Assembly (NCBI GenBank): GCA_030068075.1
Contig: CM057826.1
Coordinates: 74,187,312-74,251,311, forward strand
Length of the DNA stretch: 64,000 nucleotides
Origin: Paguma larvata
Taxonomy: Eukaryota; Chordata; Mammalia; Carnivora; Viverridae
Direction: 5' to 3'
In this document: in pieces, positions 34,290 to 46,209 of the stretch
Layout: the number at the start of each line of letters is the position of its first letter
Numbering within the stretch: the stretch's first letter is position 1
Notes under the pieces: generated by a model
What the model was told of the DNA's origin: nothing
The model's input: only the letters and a program-made list of their open reading frames with translations
Databases searched by the model: none
Made by a program: the position numbers and the translations under genes

Positions 34290-34495
34290 GTGCTAGATTT
34301 GATTCTAACCACTTCACAACTGAGAATCCTTTTCATTTTCATATAACCCCATGAGGTAGTATTATTAGTAATACCCCTGTTTTACAATGAGAAAACTAAG
34401 GTATGGAGGGATAAAGTGACTTTCCCAGGGTCACACAGTTAATGACAGAGGAGCCGGAGGGTTGAAATCTGGCTGTTGAGCTATGGAGTTCAGAG
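34290..34495 (+). mobile_element. MIR SINE
   Basis: 'cccatgaggtagtattatta', 'cccctgttttacaatgagaa', 'gactttcccagggtcacaca' and 'tgacagaggagccggagggt' spell out the MIR core and downstream part clearly. Confidence 0.85.
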
Positions 34496-34499
34496 TCTC

Positions 34500-35773
34500 C
34501 GTCAGGCTGCTGTCCTGTTGGTTTTGTTGATCTTCAAACACCTCAACTGGATTTCTACACCAGGAACAGTTGCAATTGGTAATGAATCACCTCATCTTCT
34601 TTCATAATGTATTTTGCCTCTCATCATGACTGAGTCTAGAGGCAATGGACAGAGGTGAATGCACTTTCGAGGCCAAATGTCTCAGATGTGTGGAGAGTTT
34701 GTTTCAAAAATCTGTGAACGCTGCAGCACGAGAGAAATATATTGTCAGACCCACTGAAGAGTATTATTTCGTTACATAGGTAATTCTATATTGCAAATTT
34801 AAAAATAATGGTACATAATGTATGTTCTCTATATTAGCGAGTATTGTGTGTGCTTTTTAAAAAATAACGGTTCACATTTTCTCTTGCAAAAATTTTGTTA
34901 ACCGTCTCAGTTGATAAACACCTTATTGCCTTTCATGAGCTGTGGACAGTTGCAGCAAAGTCACACATACCAAACACAGATTTAAATGAATCCAAGTTTA
35001 TTTTAAAAAGTCAATTGCATAACATCAGCATGAAATTGCTGCCTACTGTCCACTTAACACCGATCATTGTTTTCTGTGCATTCACAACTATGTGAAAAGA
35101 CATAAGAGAACCCCATCTCTAAACCCCAAATGCTTTCATTTCTGTGAGTTCCATGACTAACTAGAAGTCTTAAATGCTGCCCTTGGTGGTCTGTTTTCCT
35201 TTCTGTTTCCCTCTACCCAGAATCTTGGCAATGTCTGAAATACAGATTTCCAAAAATGCCCAGGTTATAAGATAGTAGAAATCAAAGTTTGATAGCACGC
35301 CACAAAGCAGACTGAAAACCAGTAAATGATACAGGGAAGTCGAAATCCTTAACCCATATCTGAGTTTAGGAATGCCTTTTGTCCACTTAAATTACTGAAG
35401 CCCCCGGACATCTTCAATTTCTCTCCACCGGCTTGTATTTTGTATTCCTGTTCTTTCACATTCTCCAGGGGCTTCATAATATGAATCCGCTGCAGAGCAA
35501 GTGAAGTAAGAAAAAACTACTTATCCGGCCCACCCTAAGGTATATCCTGACCCTATATGTTAGTGAAAAAACCAACCCCCAAACAAGTAATAGCGAACAG
35601 TTTCTTGGATGGAATTATTTCTTTTTTAATGCAATGTCATTTCTTTCTCACTTCCCCTTTTTGAAAACAGAGAATCGCTTCCACTTTTGTGCTAGGCTTA
35701 ACTGGCTAGTTACTTATTCCCCATTAACTTGTGTTTGAACTTTAGACCGATGTACATGAAGAAATAATCTGGA
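34500..35773. other. Unassigned sequence
   Basis: No gene or repeat recognised over about 1.3 kb. The 66-codon frame at 34895-35095 shows no recognisable domain. Confidence 0.35.
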
Positions 35774-35840
35774 TTAAAATAATTTCCCAAATCAAGAGGT
35801 GCCTGGGTGGCTCAGTTGGTTAAAATAATTTCCCAAATCA
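35774..35840 (+). mobile_element. 25-bp SINE head remnant between perfect 21-bp direct repeats
   Basis: The identical 21-bp sequence beginning 'ttaaaataat' occupies 35774-35794 and 35820-35840. Between them lie 25 bases ending 'gcctgggtggctcagttgg', the 5' head of a CAN-SINE. The SINE body and A-tail are absent. The family head continues 'ggttaag', and the right repeat starts with 'ttaa'. A deletion through TTAA microhomology would therefore produce exactly this structure. Confidence 0.85.
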
Positions 35841-36290
35841 GATATCCTAATTAGGGCAAAACCAGTGGATATTAATTTATCAAATCAATGGCTTTGTCAC
35901 AAACAAAAACTCAAATTTTATTATATTTTTCAAAATGATATTTTTGGTCCACGAACCAGGAAAGAATGGGTAAATATGTTCCTAATCCAAGACGATGTCA
36001 CTCCAGCTTCAATATACTCTAGTTCTCAGGTATTCTGAGAATAAATTCACTTTCTACTTATGATTAGAAGGGAGGTATATATTGGTAAGCATGCATACAG
36101 TTACAAAAATCATGAATCCAAACTTTAAGTCTTTTCAGTGTGTAGGAAATAAGACACTTTTTTAGGAATTGTTTAGGAACCAAACTAATCCTAAACCAAG
36201 ATTCAACTGTGGCTCCTTTTCCAACCTATAAAACTCTAAAATAGCTTCTTCCTCTATCTAACATAGTCCCTTTTTAAAAAAGTAAAATTC
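35841..36290. other. Unassigned sequence
   Basis: No gene or repeat recognised. Confidence 0.3.
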
Positions 36291-36292
36291 TG

Positions 36293-36595
36293 GAGTATAA
36301 CACACATGCAGAAAAATACACAGTTCACAAATGTTTGGCTCCATGGGTTTTCTCAAGGTGATTGCCCCCCAGAACCACAAGCTCGATAATAAATACAGAA
36401 AAGATGTGCCCGGATGTTCCTTCTTGTGCCTTTCCATTACTGCTCTTCCCTGAAGGACTCACTATTCTGACTTGTATCGCCATTGTTTACACTTACCAGT
36501 TTCACAGCACCTGTCTGATTTCAGTTAAATTAATATTTGTGAGATTCATTGATGTCATTCATTGACTGTGAAAATGTTTACTCATTCATTCTCAT
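36293..36595 (-). mobile_element. LINE-1 fragment, antisense
   Basis: 'ctggagtataacacacatgc', 'ggctccatgggttttctcaa', 'cactattctgacttgtatcg', 'tttgtgagattcattgatgt' follow the antisense L1M 3' UTR and ORF2 end. The 67-codon frame at 36362-36565 is part of this relic. Confidence 0.65.
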
Positions 36596-36694
36596 TCACA
36601 TATATAATTTTATTGCCTTAGTGTAACGATGTTTTTTTAATCACTCTAATGTGATGTTGCTTATGTCTTACACTATCTCATGTGGCCACTGAGT

Positions 36695-37145
36695 ACTTTT
36701 TAAAAAAATTATGGGAGTATAGTGCACATACACTGTTACATTAATTTCAGTTGCACAACATAGTAATGTGGTAAGTCTACATGTTATGCTGTGGTCACCA
36801 CACACAAGTGTAGCTGCCATCTGTCACCGTACGACACTATTACAATACCAATAACTATATTCTCTTTGATGTATCTTTTGTTTTCATGACCTACTCATTT
36901 CATAACTTGAAGCCTGTATCTCTCACTCTTCTTCATCTATTTTGTTCATTCTCTCCCCTACGGCAACCATCAGTTTGTGTTCATGGGGTCTGTTTCTGCT
37001 TTTTGTTTGTTTTTGTATTCATTTGTTTTCCTTTTTAGAGTCCACATATAAGAAATCATATAAAATATTTTTCTTTATCTGACTCATTCCATTTAGCTTA
37101 ATACCCTCTAAGTTCACCCATGTTGTTGCAAATGACAAGATACTC
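36695..37145 (-). mobile_element. LINE-1 fragment, antisense
   Basis: 'cagttgcacaacatagtaat', 'ccctacggcaaccatcagtt', 'tctgactcattccatttagc', 'ttcacccatgttgttgcaaa' are typical antisense L1 3' UTR/ORF2-end landmarks. It is a separate insertion or separate segment from the preceding fragment. Confidence 0.75.
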
Positions 37146-37149
37146 ACTT

Positions 37150-40040
37150 TATTTGTCATTAATGTCATTCATAATACTAATGTATCTTAAAATTTATTGA
37201 CGCATAAGTATCATAGGACTAATCTTAAAATTTTTAGGATTTATTTTTAAAGTACTATTTTTCATATGCTTTCAAATAAGTTGCTACTGAGTTTTTTTTT
37301 CTTTTAAATCATTATTTCCTTATTAAATAAAGTTTTAAATAGACATGGAGCAGAACGTTAGGACATGTTCATCATTCCTTAACCAGTTACCGTCACTCTT
37401 AAATACTGGTGTGTTTACTTCAGCTAATCTGTACTTCTTTTAATTTTGACAAATAAATCATTTATTTAATCTAGGGTGTTTTTTTCCGAAAGCACTTGAG
37501 GTGTCCAAAAATCTTCTAAGTTAGTAAACTGCTTCTTTCTTGGAGTTACAGCTTTGAAAAGAAACCCAAAGGTATGAATTAATGAGATCTGAAAGTACTC
37601 ATCCAAATTGTCATATTTGTAGCTGTAATCTACCTCAAAACACATTTTTATCTTGCTTTTAAAATGTAACATATGATTTGAAATTTTTATTATGTAGCTT
37701 AACAATGCCATCTAAAAACTGGTATTTAAGATGGTTTATATATTTTTGTTTAATTACATTGGGTACTTTGAATTTCTGTTCTTTCGATTCTTAAAATTTT
37801 GGATATTTATGTTTCATCCAATTTTTAATTTTTAATATTTATTTGATTTTGGAGTTGGCGAAGACATACTTCAATCTTTTATTAATTTTACTTTTTTAAC
37901 ACAAGCAACTATTGCAAAAATGAATTGAGCATCTGTTAAGTATGTGCTTGGCGTTGATCGAAATGCTGAAAAAAATTGATAAAACAGGTCTCAGTTTAAT
38001 TGCATAAGGTGTGAGTTTATGTGTGTGTTTAGGGATATACATGATGGACCAGCTGAAATCTTTCACAAACTTTCTTTGGTGAAAACAAAAGAAAATGACA
38101 ACCACAACCACAACAACAAAACCTGAAACATACATCATAAAGACAATGTGTCATAAAGACCATTTTAAATACTTCCAAAGGACACAAAGGAACAAATATG
38201 GGAGAAGCATGAAAGAGTCTTATAAAGAAGCGACAGATCAAAGGAGCCAGAAAAGGATAAAGAATATTGGAAGAAAATATGAGTATTTGAAAAGGAAGCA
38301 TTTCACATCTACGAGTTCTGTTGGGTACATGAATCACATGCTCCAGCACAATGTCTTCAAAAGCTAAAGTGATTTTAGCCTGTATTAGCATAAACCTAAA
38401 TTACAGCACTCCCGTTGCAACTGTGGTCAGGCTGCTGGAGCGTGTATATTCACTTTTTCATGCCGCCTGTAGTAGTAACCGAGGCGAAGGTGACCGTTAA
38501 TAGATAGTCTGACCCTGATAGGTAGGATCTAGATGAAATAATGCAGAAGGAACAGTTAAAAAGATAGTCTAAGAAGTAGTTATATGGAATACAAAATCTT
38601 CTCAAATCCAAAATATCTATTCTTCCAGTGAAGAAAATCTCATTTAAATTATCATATAATATGATACATATAATATGATTACAATAATATCATATTCTGT
38701 ATTATGATACAATTATTATGTTTCTGAAGGAAGAATCATATTCTTTTGTAAAGTATATCATCACAGTTTAAAGACAATTATATATTATTTTATAAAGAAG
38801 GTGTGACTTTGAATAGAAGGGATGCTGCGTGTTCTCAGTGAGTCTGATGCAAGTAATCACAGAAAATCATGCTGATTAACATTTATAGACAACTCAACAA
38901 TTTTTTGAGAATGATTTTTTTTTTAATGTTTAAGTGTCCTGCAAGGAGAGTGCAAAGGGCAACAATAACACTGGAAAGAATTACTTAAAAGTTCTTAATA
39001 GTAAGATGAAGAAGAAAAATAACATTCTCATGTTATTAAAACAGAAAATCATGATATTAAAACTTAAAAGCAAGCAATAGTCTGAGGAAATATATTTGTC
39101 CTTCAGTAGGTTCAGATTGAAAAGCTAAATCTAAACATAAACTCCATCTTCATCATTAGTTTAGAAACACTAAATCAAGATAAAGTAACAAAAGCCCTGG
39201 AAAGATATTGATTTAGACCCTACAAGTTAATTTAAAGATAAGATGGGTTAAAAAAAAAAAAAACTTGAAAAAATAGGAAAAAACAGAGAAATTGTAGTTT
39301 GTCCTTTATTTGTCCTTTCTGAATTTAGAACTGTACAATAGTAAAGTGTATATGCATGTATTTAAATATGTAAAATGTTGAAAGAAGTGTGACTTACTGG
39401 TTTAAGTTGCATACATATAATATAAATGGAAAGGTGCAACAGCATACTCGATTCAGCCAACCCACACATGTTGGGCACACAATATATGCCATTTTATAGA
39501 CTTTTTGCTACATTAGTGTATATTAAGGAGAGGAAACAATATTTTTTCGTTTATAAAATTTTTTCACCAATGTTAATGCCAAATTTGTAAAAAGATCATA
39601 ACAGCATTTTACATCCTATCAGACTAAATATTATCTTTGTTAACCTTCTTTTAGTCATTGTTTGAAACATAAAAATCCTGTAGAAAATTGTCCACTTCAT
39701 AGGGTCTTCAGAAGTAAAATTTATCAGGTGAATGTAAAATTTATTGGACAAGTGAAGGGCCACATACATCAATATTGTATTCTTTCTCTACTAACCATAA
39801 TTATTTTCAATTGAAAAAATAGTCATTTAATGTGTTCATTAGTCATTCAGGGCCTACCTAAGTTGTAAAACACCTATCTGCCAATGTCTTCGATACAGAT
39901 GCAAAGGAATTCACTCCTATCAGAATACCAAATTCTAATAAATGTAATGGATAGATGAGGTAAAGTTATACAACAACATGACAATGTCTTTTGATCAAAT
40001 AAATAGATCTATATATCTATATCTGTCTATGTACATATAT
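37150..40040. other. Long unassigned AT-rich stretch
   Basis: No transposable element is recognised with confidence over about 2.9 kb. Overlapping opposite-strand frames at 38095-38367 (+, 90 codons) and 38029-38391 (-, 120 codons, the longest in the window) have no recognisable domain, signal peptide pattern or supporting context, and I do not call them genes. An AT-rich segment with imperfect inverted repeats lies at 38650-38715. Confidence 0.4.
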
Positions 40041-40042
40041 AT

Positions 40043-40063
40043 CTGTGTGTGTGTATATATATA

Positions 40064-40099
<36 letters not shown>
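40043..40099. repeat. Compound (GT)n(AT)n(GA)n microsatellite
   Basis: A run of GT, then AT, then about 16 GA units. Compound arrays of this kind are usually length-variable. Confidence 0.9.
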
Positions 40100-40103
<4 letters not shown>

Positions 40104-40399
40104 GAGTTGTGGAGGTAGAGATGACACCCAATTCACGCTGGAAAGCCAGAGAGGATTTATTCAAAAAGGCGTCATAGAGGAAAGATGGCTTTAGCTGGAT
40201 CTGGGAAGATAAAACAACAAGACAAAAATGATGTTTCAGGAGGAGACTACAATGAAAATATTAAGGAAGCAGTCATTAAGGGAAGAACGAACACTTAGTA
40301 AAGCTAAATTCCAGGGTGTGCAAGTTTGAATAAAAGGTGTGGAAAAGACTGGTTTGAATTATGTCTGGAAAAGTAGGCAATGTCTTAAAAAAATACTCA

Positions 40400-40570
40400 G
40401 CATGAAATTTTGAGGAGGTTAAACCTTATTCTGTAGTTGTTGAGTGATCGCTGAGGGAATAAAGAGAGACAATCTATTTTGCATTAAAGCTCTTTCTAGT
40501 TGTGTGCAGTACGGACTTGAAGAGTACAGGACTAGAAAAGGAGACCTCAGGAGATCTCTCTGACCTCCTA
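40400..40570 (-). mobile_element. Probable L2 LINE fragment, antisense
   Basis: 'aaaccttattctgtagttgt', 'gagtgatcgctgagggaata', 'tttgcattaaagctctttct' and 'aggactagaaaaggagacc' follow the antisense L2 body. Strongly decayed, so boundaries are approximate. Confidence 0.45.
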
Positions 40571-40574
40571 TTCA

Positions 40575-41510
40575 AATGATAAAGGTTATAATGAGGCAGA
40601 ATCTATAGAGGTTATAAAACTAGATGATTTTTTACATAATTAGAGGTACAGCTGAAATATTTAAGGGGTAATACATGAGAGTATTGCAAGTAGGATTCTT
40701 TGAGAAGCAGACTTTAAGACAGTTTAGCATTCAGGATGTGTTTGTTAAGGATCACAATGGTATCAATACCTTTAGGAAGGGGAAAGAGGAAATAAGGATG
40801 CGCAGAGGGAGAAATCCAGTTGTGATTTAGTCCAAAGAGTTTCAACAGACCCAAAAGAGGTTCCTGAGGCTGAAATAACTCAGGATGTCCTGCACTGGAC
40901 TAAAATGAGTGAGTTTCTTTACTGCCTCTGCATTTAATCCTTGGATGTGGGCCATACCACAGCAGCATGAAGCCAAGGCAATCCCCAGGGGGCCAACAGC
41001 TGAAGACTGAGTGTTGATAGGCTTTCTAATACCCAGAAACAAGACCATCTTCCAAGGAAGATTTAAGTGGTGGATCATCTCCGAGTCCATCACAGTAGGT
41101 GTGAGGGAGAAGACCATCCAAGGTTCTGTCTAAATTTTACAGTTCGAGAAAAAGATTCTGGAGTGATTCAATACAAGAGGTTTGCAGAAAGAATGACAGC
41201 CTATTTGTGGGGAATTGTAGCTGGCTCAGAGAATTCAGCAACTGAATGTTTTTTAGGTAAAACCGTTAATAGTATTTATAACACCTTTTCCATGAGCCAC
41301 ATCTCTCCATAGTCCAAAGAGATTTTGTCAAGGAAATCTCACTTGTCAGTTAATATAAATTAATATATTTAGTAATGCACGGGTCAAGGAAAGTGATGAA
41401 AACAGAAATGCATCTCATTTACTGGAAAAACAAAGCTAAGTACATGCCCTGTCTAGGAAAGAGTCAACATCTTCCTCACTGAAAAATAACAGGTTAGTTT
41501 CCAAAAACAA
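40575..41510. other. Unassigned sequence
   Basis: No gene is recognised. The overlapping frames at 40842-41117 (-, 91 codons) and 41067-41312 (+, 81 codons) lack recognisable domains. The text 'gattctttgagaagcagact...aggatgtgtttgttaagg' feels like an old interspersed repeat that I cannot name. Confidence 0.35.
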
Positions 41511-41913
41511 TGACACATTATAGGAAAACCTTCTTTTAAATCTCAAAAATTGAAAATAAGAAAATGTCCTATATTAAGAAATTAAATAATTTGAAATTAC
41601 TCAACAAAGTTTTTTTTCTTTCCCTATAAATAACTGTAACTCACTGACACATTATAGGAAAGCCTTATTTTAATCTCAAAAATTGAAAATAAGAAAATAT
41701 CCTATATTAAGAAATTAAATAATTTGAAATTACTCAACAAAGTTTTTTTTTCTTTCCCTACAAATAACTGTAGCTCACTGACACATTATAGGAAAACCTT
41801 ATTTTAATCTCAAAAATTGAAAATAAGAAAATGTCCTATATTAAGAAATTAAATAATTTGAAATCACTCAACAAAGTTTTTTTTTCTTTCCCTATAAATA
41901 ACTGTAGCTCACT
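41511..41913. repeat. 134-bp unit in three tandem copies
   Basis: The copies begin at 41511, 41645 and 41779, each with 'tgacacattataggaaa'. Each continues through 'ctcaaaaattgaaaataag', 'gaaattaaataatttgaaat' and 'cctataaataactgtagctc', or a close variant. Copies differ at only a few positions and in the length of a T run. There is no spacer between units, so it is a minisatellite-like tandem repeat. It shows no coding capacity. Confidence 0.95.
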
Positions 41914-42624
41914 AGCGGGGGGCTAATGCTATAGCCATTTTCAAACCATTTTTAGGAGCTCCATGCAAAACGTGATCATTTTTTAGTGCCGTATCATGAC
42001 ATTTCATGAGATTTGGCATGATACCATATAATAACTTCATTTTCTTCATAGGAAAAAAAATGAGGCTAGTGCACAGTAAGAATTTGCAGTAAATCTTACA
42101 AGAACTCAGTAGCTTGGCATTTATTGCCCATCGCTTCCTTTTGATTTAGCGGGTCTGCCCTTCAATATTTCTTTTCTCCAAATACTTGCCCAACTCTGTT
42201 TTTAAAACAATTTATACTGGCGGCACATTTTACAGCCTTTGGTAGTTTGTGGCATATGTTATTGTGTCAGAATGATCCCACTCTAGTATATTTAGAGAAA
42301 CTTCTGGACGTCTTTGGTAAAACTCAATTATTTTAAGGGTCTATATCTCGAAGAAAAAGGGCATGGTACCATTCAGTGCTATTCCATGAGGAGAGTTTTT
42401 CTTTAAATGTTGCCATATATTTCTCTTGGAGTTTGAAGGAAATATCTGGAGGTGGACTTGTTGAAATGTTTGTTCTTTATTTTTGAACTTGATGGATAGT
42501 GTGAATGCTAAAATAAGATGTCTTATAATTATGATCATAGGTTTGAGTCCCAACATTTCTAAAGGTTTTATAATAAAACCACTATATATTGAGCTAAAAC
42601 TTAGACTTATTTTTGAGAGTTACT
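41914..42624. other. Unassigned sequence
   Basis: No gene or repeat recognised. Confidence 0.3.
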
Positions 42625-42745
42625 ATTTTCTCTGGTGGGGGATATTGATGGAGAAGACTATGCATGTATGTGGGCAGTAGATTATATATAGCTTCCGCCT
42701 AGGTTTGCTGTGAACCTAAAACTGCTCTCAAAGACTTCTTAATAT
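42625..42745 (+). mobile_element. LINE-1 (L1M type) 3' end
   Basis: 'tctggtgggggatattgatg', 'gactatgcatgtatgtggg' and 'gctgtgaacctaaaactgct' are the same L1 3' terminus as at 7093-7225. It directly precedes an antisense L2, as at 7 kb. Confidence 0.75.
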
Positions 42746-42754
42746 AACAAACTC

Positions 42755-43600
42755 TAAAAGATTCCTGTTACCATAGAGTTTACACTAGTAAAAAAATGTG
42801 AATAAACACAACATGGAGATATTTAGGTACTGGCAGATGTTATGAAGATTATTCTAGTTTAAGTCCAGGAAAACATCTGTGAGGGGATGACATCTGAGGC
42901 AAGACATTAAGACCAAGGAAAATCCAGCCTCGAAACAATTTAGAGAATATCACCACAGACAGGGAAATTTGGAAATGCAAAGGTTCTGGTAGAATGAGCA
43001 GAAATAATGATCCATGTGCATAGTTGGTGTCCAGAGATTATCGAGAAAGGCATCGTAGGGCAAGTAGTACTTAAACAAGATCTTTGAGGAATTCACCTAG
43101 AGATGAAAGGAGATGCCAACTCATTGTGAGAACTGGAGTAAACTCATGTGGGTACCTGAAATATTCTGGGGCATGAAGCAGACAACAAAGCTGAATATCA
43201 TTATGTGTCAGGGAAACAGAAAGGAAACTGGGGCGATACGTAGAAGAACTACGAATTCTATGAATAAGCCAGTGAATGATTTGAGGAAGGGGCTGCTATG
43301 AACAGAACTGAAGTTTTGAAATGTTAGTCTGGCAGCAGCAGTGGTCAATGATCTGGTGTGTGGAAGGAAGATGGAAAAGAAGTGGAACAAGGATATTGAA
43401 TTAGCCCTTGGGAAGATGATGAGTGTACTTCTCTGGAGCACTGGCAATAGAAATGAAGGGGAGAGAAAATACTAGCTAAGCCTTTAAAGGAAGAAGTAAT
43501 TATCCAGGGTATGAGCGTGGAGGTTGATTTTAGAAGACAGCATAGAAGAGGCGAATAGGTAACAACAAAATAAAACAAACAACCCACACAATGAAGGGTG
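42755..43600 (-). mobile_element. L2 LINE fragment, antisense
   Basis: 'ccatagagtttacactagta', 'gaggggatgacatctgaggc', 'aagacattaagaccaaggaa', 'tggaaatgcaaaggttctgg' match the antisense L2 3' region. Its left ~265 bases align closely with 7230-7495. The right part (43020-43600) has no counterpart at 7 kb and is more decayed; open frames there on both strands are not gene-like. Confidence 0.6.
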
Positions 43601-43604
43601 GTCA

Positions 43605-43968
43605 AGTTTGAGATACTCTATCATGTAATCTAAGAGCAGAAGAGAAGATGCTGCTTTTGTCAATTAGGAGTTTATTGATCATCTTTAACGCAGAAAATGT
43701 AATGGTATGCTACAGGAGGACTGGGATGGTGTGGAGAGGGGCCTAGGGAAGGATAGTATTGATTGGTAATTGTGCCCCTTAGCCAGTGATTATGTCACAC
43801 AAAAATCCAGAATATCTAGGGAGAAATTCATGGAAAAAATGTGATTTACTCCTCATAAACCAGAGAATAGATGAAATGGCTGCGTTCATGATATCAGTGC
43901 AGCTCTTTCCGGCTGGACATACCACAAGATTATAAAAGATGAAAATATCTTAAGGGTTTTTACATCTA
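43605..43968. other. Unassigned sequence
   Basis: No gene or repeat recognised. Confidence 0.3.
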
Positions 43969-44181
43969 GGGGTGCCTAGGTAGCTCAATCAGTTAAGTGT
44001 ATGTCATCAGCTCAGGTCATGATCTGGTGGTTCCTGGGTTTGAGCCCCATGTCAGACTCTGTACTGACACCTCAGAACTTGGAACCTACTTCAGATTCTG
44101 TGGCTCCCTCTCTCTGTGTCCCTCCCCTGCTCATGCTCTCTCTGTCTCTCTCAAAAGTAAACAAAACATTAATAAAAAGTT
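43969..44181 (+). mobile_element. CAN-SINE
   Basis: 'ggggtgcctaggtagctcaa', 'cagctcaggtcatgatctgg', 'gtactgacacctcagaactt', a CT-rich region and an A-rich tail. The overlapping frames at 43997-44228 are SINE-derived. Confidence 0.95.
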
Positions 44182-44359
44182 ATATAAAATCTAGATCTGT
44201 GGCATTAAATGTGCATTTTAATGCTTAATAAAAGTAAAGAATCTTCCCTAGAGACAAATTTAAAAGTGTATGACATTCTATGGGCATTCACTCTCTAAAA
44301 TCTATTGCATGCTGATAATAGTGATAAAATTTAACAATATTAATAAACTTGAGTTTTAA

Positions 44360-44590
44360 GGGGTGCTTTGGTAACTGGTCAGCTAAGTGTCCAAATTCGG
44401 CTCAAGTCATTATCTTACAGTTCAGTTCCTAAGTTCCAGCCAAAGCATCCCCCACATAGAGGTCTCCACTGTCAGGGCAAGCCTGCTTTGGATCCTCTGT
44501 CTCCCTCTCTCTTTGCCCCTCCCCCATTTGTGAACAAGTGCATGTGCATGTGCTCTCTCTCTCTCCAAAATAATAAATAAACTTTGAAAA
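44360..44590 (+). mobile_element. Diverged CAN-SINE with target duplication
   Basis: 'ggggtgctttggtaactggt', 'gtccaaattcggctcaagtc', 'ggcaagcctgctttggatcc' and 'aataataaataaactttgaa' mark it. The target 'aataaacttgagtttt' (44342) recurs as 'aataagcttgaatttt' (44591), two changes in 16. Confidence 0.9.
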
Positions 44591-44599
44591 AATAAGCTT

Positions 44600-44904
44600 G
44601 AATTTTTGTATTTAGTTCAATTTATTAATTTAGTTTATGTATTTTCTCATTAAAAGTAAAGAATGGAAAATGAATGGAAATAAGATAAATTATATTTCTT
44701 TCAAGTGAAATAAAGCCAGTATTATTTTATATTTCCTCTCAATCTTTTCTCTCTATATAATTTTTAAAATAGTTGTTTTTATTATATATATATCCCATAG
44801 TCATGATATGACTGGTACTTAACCCAATAGTGATTATATGTATGTATCTTATAAACTTACAAACCATTAGGATCCACATTGTCATCTGGTTGGCAGGATG
44901 ATCG
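44600..44904. other. Unassigned AT-rich sequence
   Basis: No gene or repeat recognised. Confidence 0.3.
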
Positions 44905-44924
44905 AACTACAAAATTTAAATTAA

Positions 44925-45144
44925 TTTTAATGTTTATTTATTTTTGAGAGACAGAGACAGACAGAGACAGAGACAGAATATGAGCTTGGATGGGGCAGAG
45001 AGAGGGAGACACAGAATTGGAAGCAGGTTTCAAGGCTCTGAGCTGTCAGCACAGAGCCCAATGCCGGGTTCCAAGCCACGAGCTGTGAGATCATGACCTG
45101 AGCCAAAGTCAGAGACTTAACCACCCAAGCCACTCAGGTGCCCC
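44925..45144 (-). mobile_element. CAN-SINE, antisense
   Basis: 'taatgtttatttatttttga', a (GACA)n-like stretch at about 44950-44976, 'gctgtgagatcatgacctga' and the head edge 'gccactcaggtgcccc'. Likely target copies are 'aactacaaaatttaa' (44905) and 'aacaacaaaaattta' (45146). Confidence 0.95.
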
Positions 45145-45164
45145 AAACAACAAAAATTTAATTC

Positions 45165-45675
45165 GAGTCATCTTTCTTTATCAACCCTGGCATTGACAAT
45201 CTTAGGTCTGCTTTCCCAAGGTAGAAGCTTTGAGTTGGGGATTTGTGGGCAGTAAATTTATTGGGAACCAATAACACATGTAAAGGAGAGATAAAAGCAG
45301 GATTAGGGGAAAAACAGAAATTCAATTTCGATGGAATTTCAACAAAGTCCTCAGGTGATTTTATGAGATGTTAGAGACCTTCCTTCAGTTTTTTTCCAAC
45401 CGAGGCAAGGAAGCTGAACGTTTGTATTCCTGTAATACCTGTTATTAGACGCAAGATGCCTCAGGGAGAAGGACACATTGGCCAAAGCAATTCCTTTTGA
45501 CCAAGGGCAGTTCCTATCGCAGATTCAGTTTGCAACCAGCAGGCAACACTGCTGGCAGAAAGAGTGCCTGAGTCCCCAAAAGAAGGAATCCAGGTACATT
45601 ATACCATCTGCTACCTTTTCTCTCCCTTTCAGAGCTTAGTTACCATGATGACATGTAACTGTTTTGAGGGGTCAG
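45165..45675. other. Unassigned sequence, moderate GC
   Basis: No gene is recognised. 'ggcagtaaatttattgggaa...gagagataaaagcaggatta' may be an old interspersed repeat that I cannot name. Confidence 0.3.
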
Positions 45676-45679
45676 TAAT

Positions 45680-45742
45680 GTATCTTAAACACTTAGAAAA
45701 ATTGCTTATCACATAGTAGATATTGAGTAGTTGTTAAATGGG
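45680..45742 (+). mobile_element. Possible L2/MIR 3' end
   Basis: 'gcttatcacatagtagatat' resembles the shared L2/MIR terminal motif 'cctggcacatagtaggtact'. It is short, so the family is uncertain. Confidence 0.35.
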
Positions 45743-45998
45743 TAAGTTTTTCCTCTACATCTAAAGCAGAAAAAGATGTGTTATCTGTAGTTTTCCTTTG
45801 CTGGCAGGAAAAATTTATCTAGATCACCTCGTCGTTGATAATTCAAACTCAGAGTCTCAGTTCATGCTAGTCTCCATTTTAACTCCCCACCTAATTGAAC
45901 CCTCTTCTCCCATTCTTTGCCTGGACATTGGTGTCCAATGCTTAAAATCCCTGATGTGGGCATTTGTATATATCCTTTGATTCTAAAATCATTACTCT

Positions 45999-46196
45999 GG
46001 GGGCCAAACAGGTGGCTCAATCGGTTGAGTCAGACTCTAGATTTTTGACTCCGGTCATGATCCCATGGTTAGTGAGTTCGAGTCCTGCATCAAGCTCTGT
46101 ACTGAGAGATCAACCTGCTTGAGATTCTCTCTCTCTCCCTCTCACTACCCCTCCTCTACTCTCTCTCTCTCTTAAATAAACATTAAAAAAATAAGA
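45999..46196 (+). mobile_element. CAN-SINE with target duplication
   Basis: 'caaacaggtggctcaatcgg', 'ccggtcatgatcccatggtt', 'gagttcgagtcctgcatcaa' and 'cttaaataaacattaaaaaa' identify it. The target 'at(c/t)attactctg' is at 45988-45999 and 46197-46208. Confidence 0.9.
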
Positions 46197-46209
46197 ATTA
46201 TTACTCTGC

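Noticed and set aside
41511..41913. Tandem array considered as a CRISPR-like array.
   Set aside because: The units are 134 bp, contiguous and nearly identical, with no unique spacers, and the DNA is clearly mammalian.
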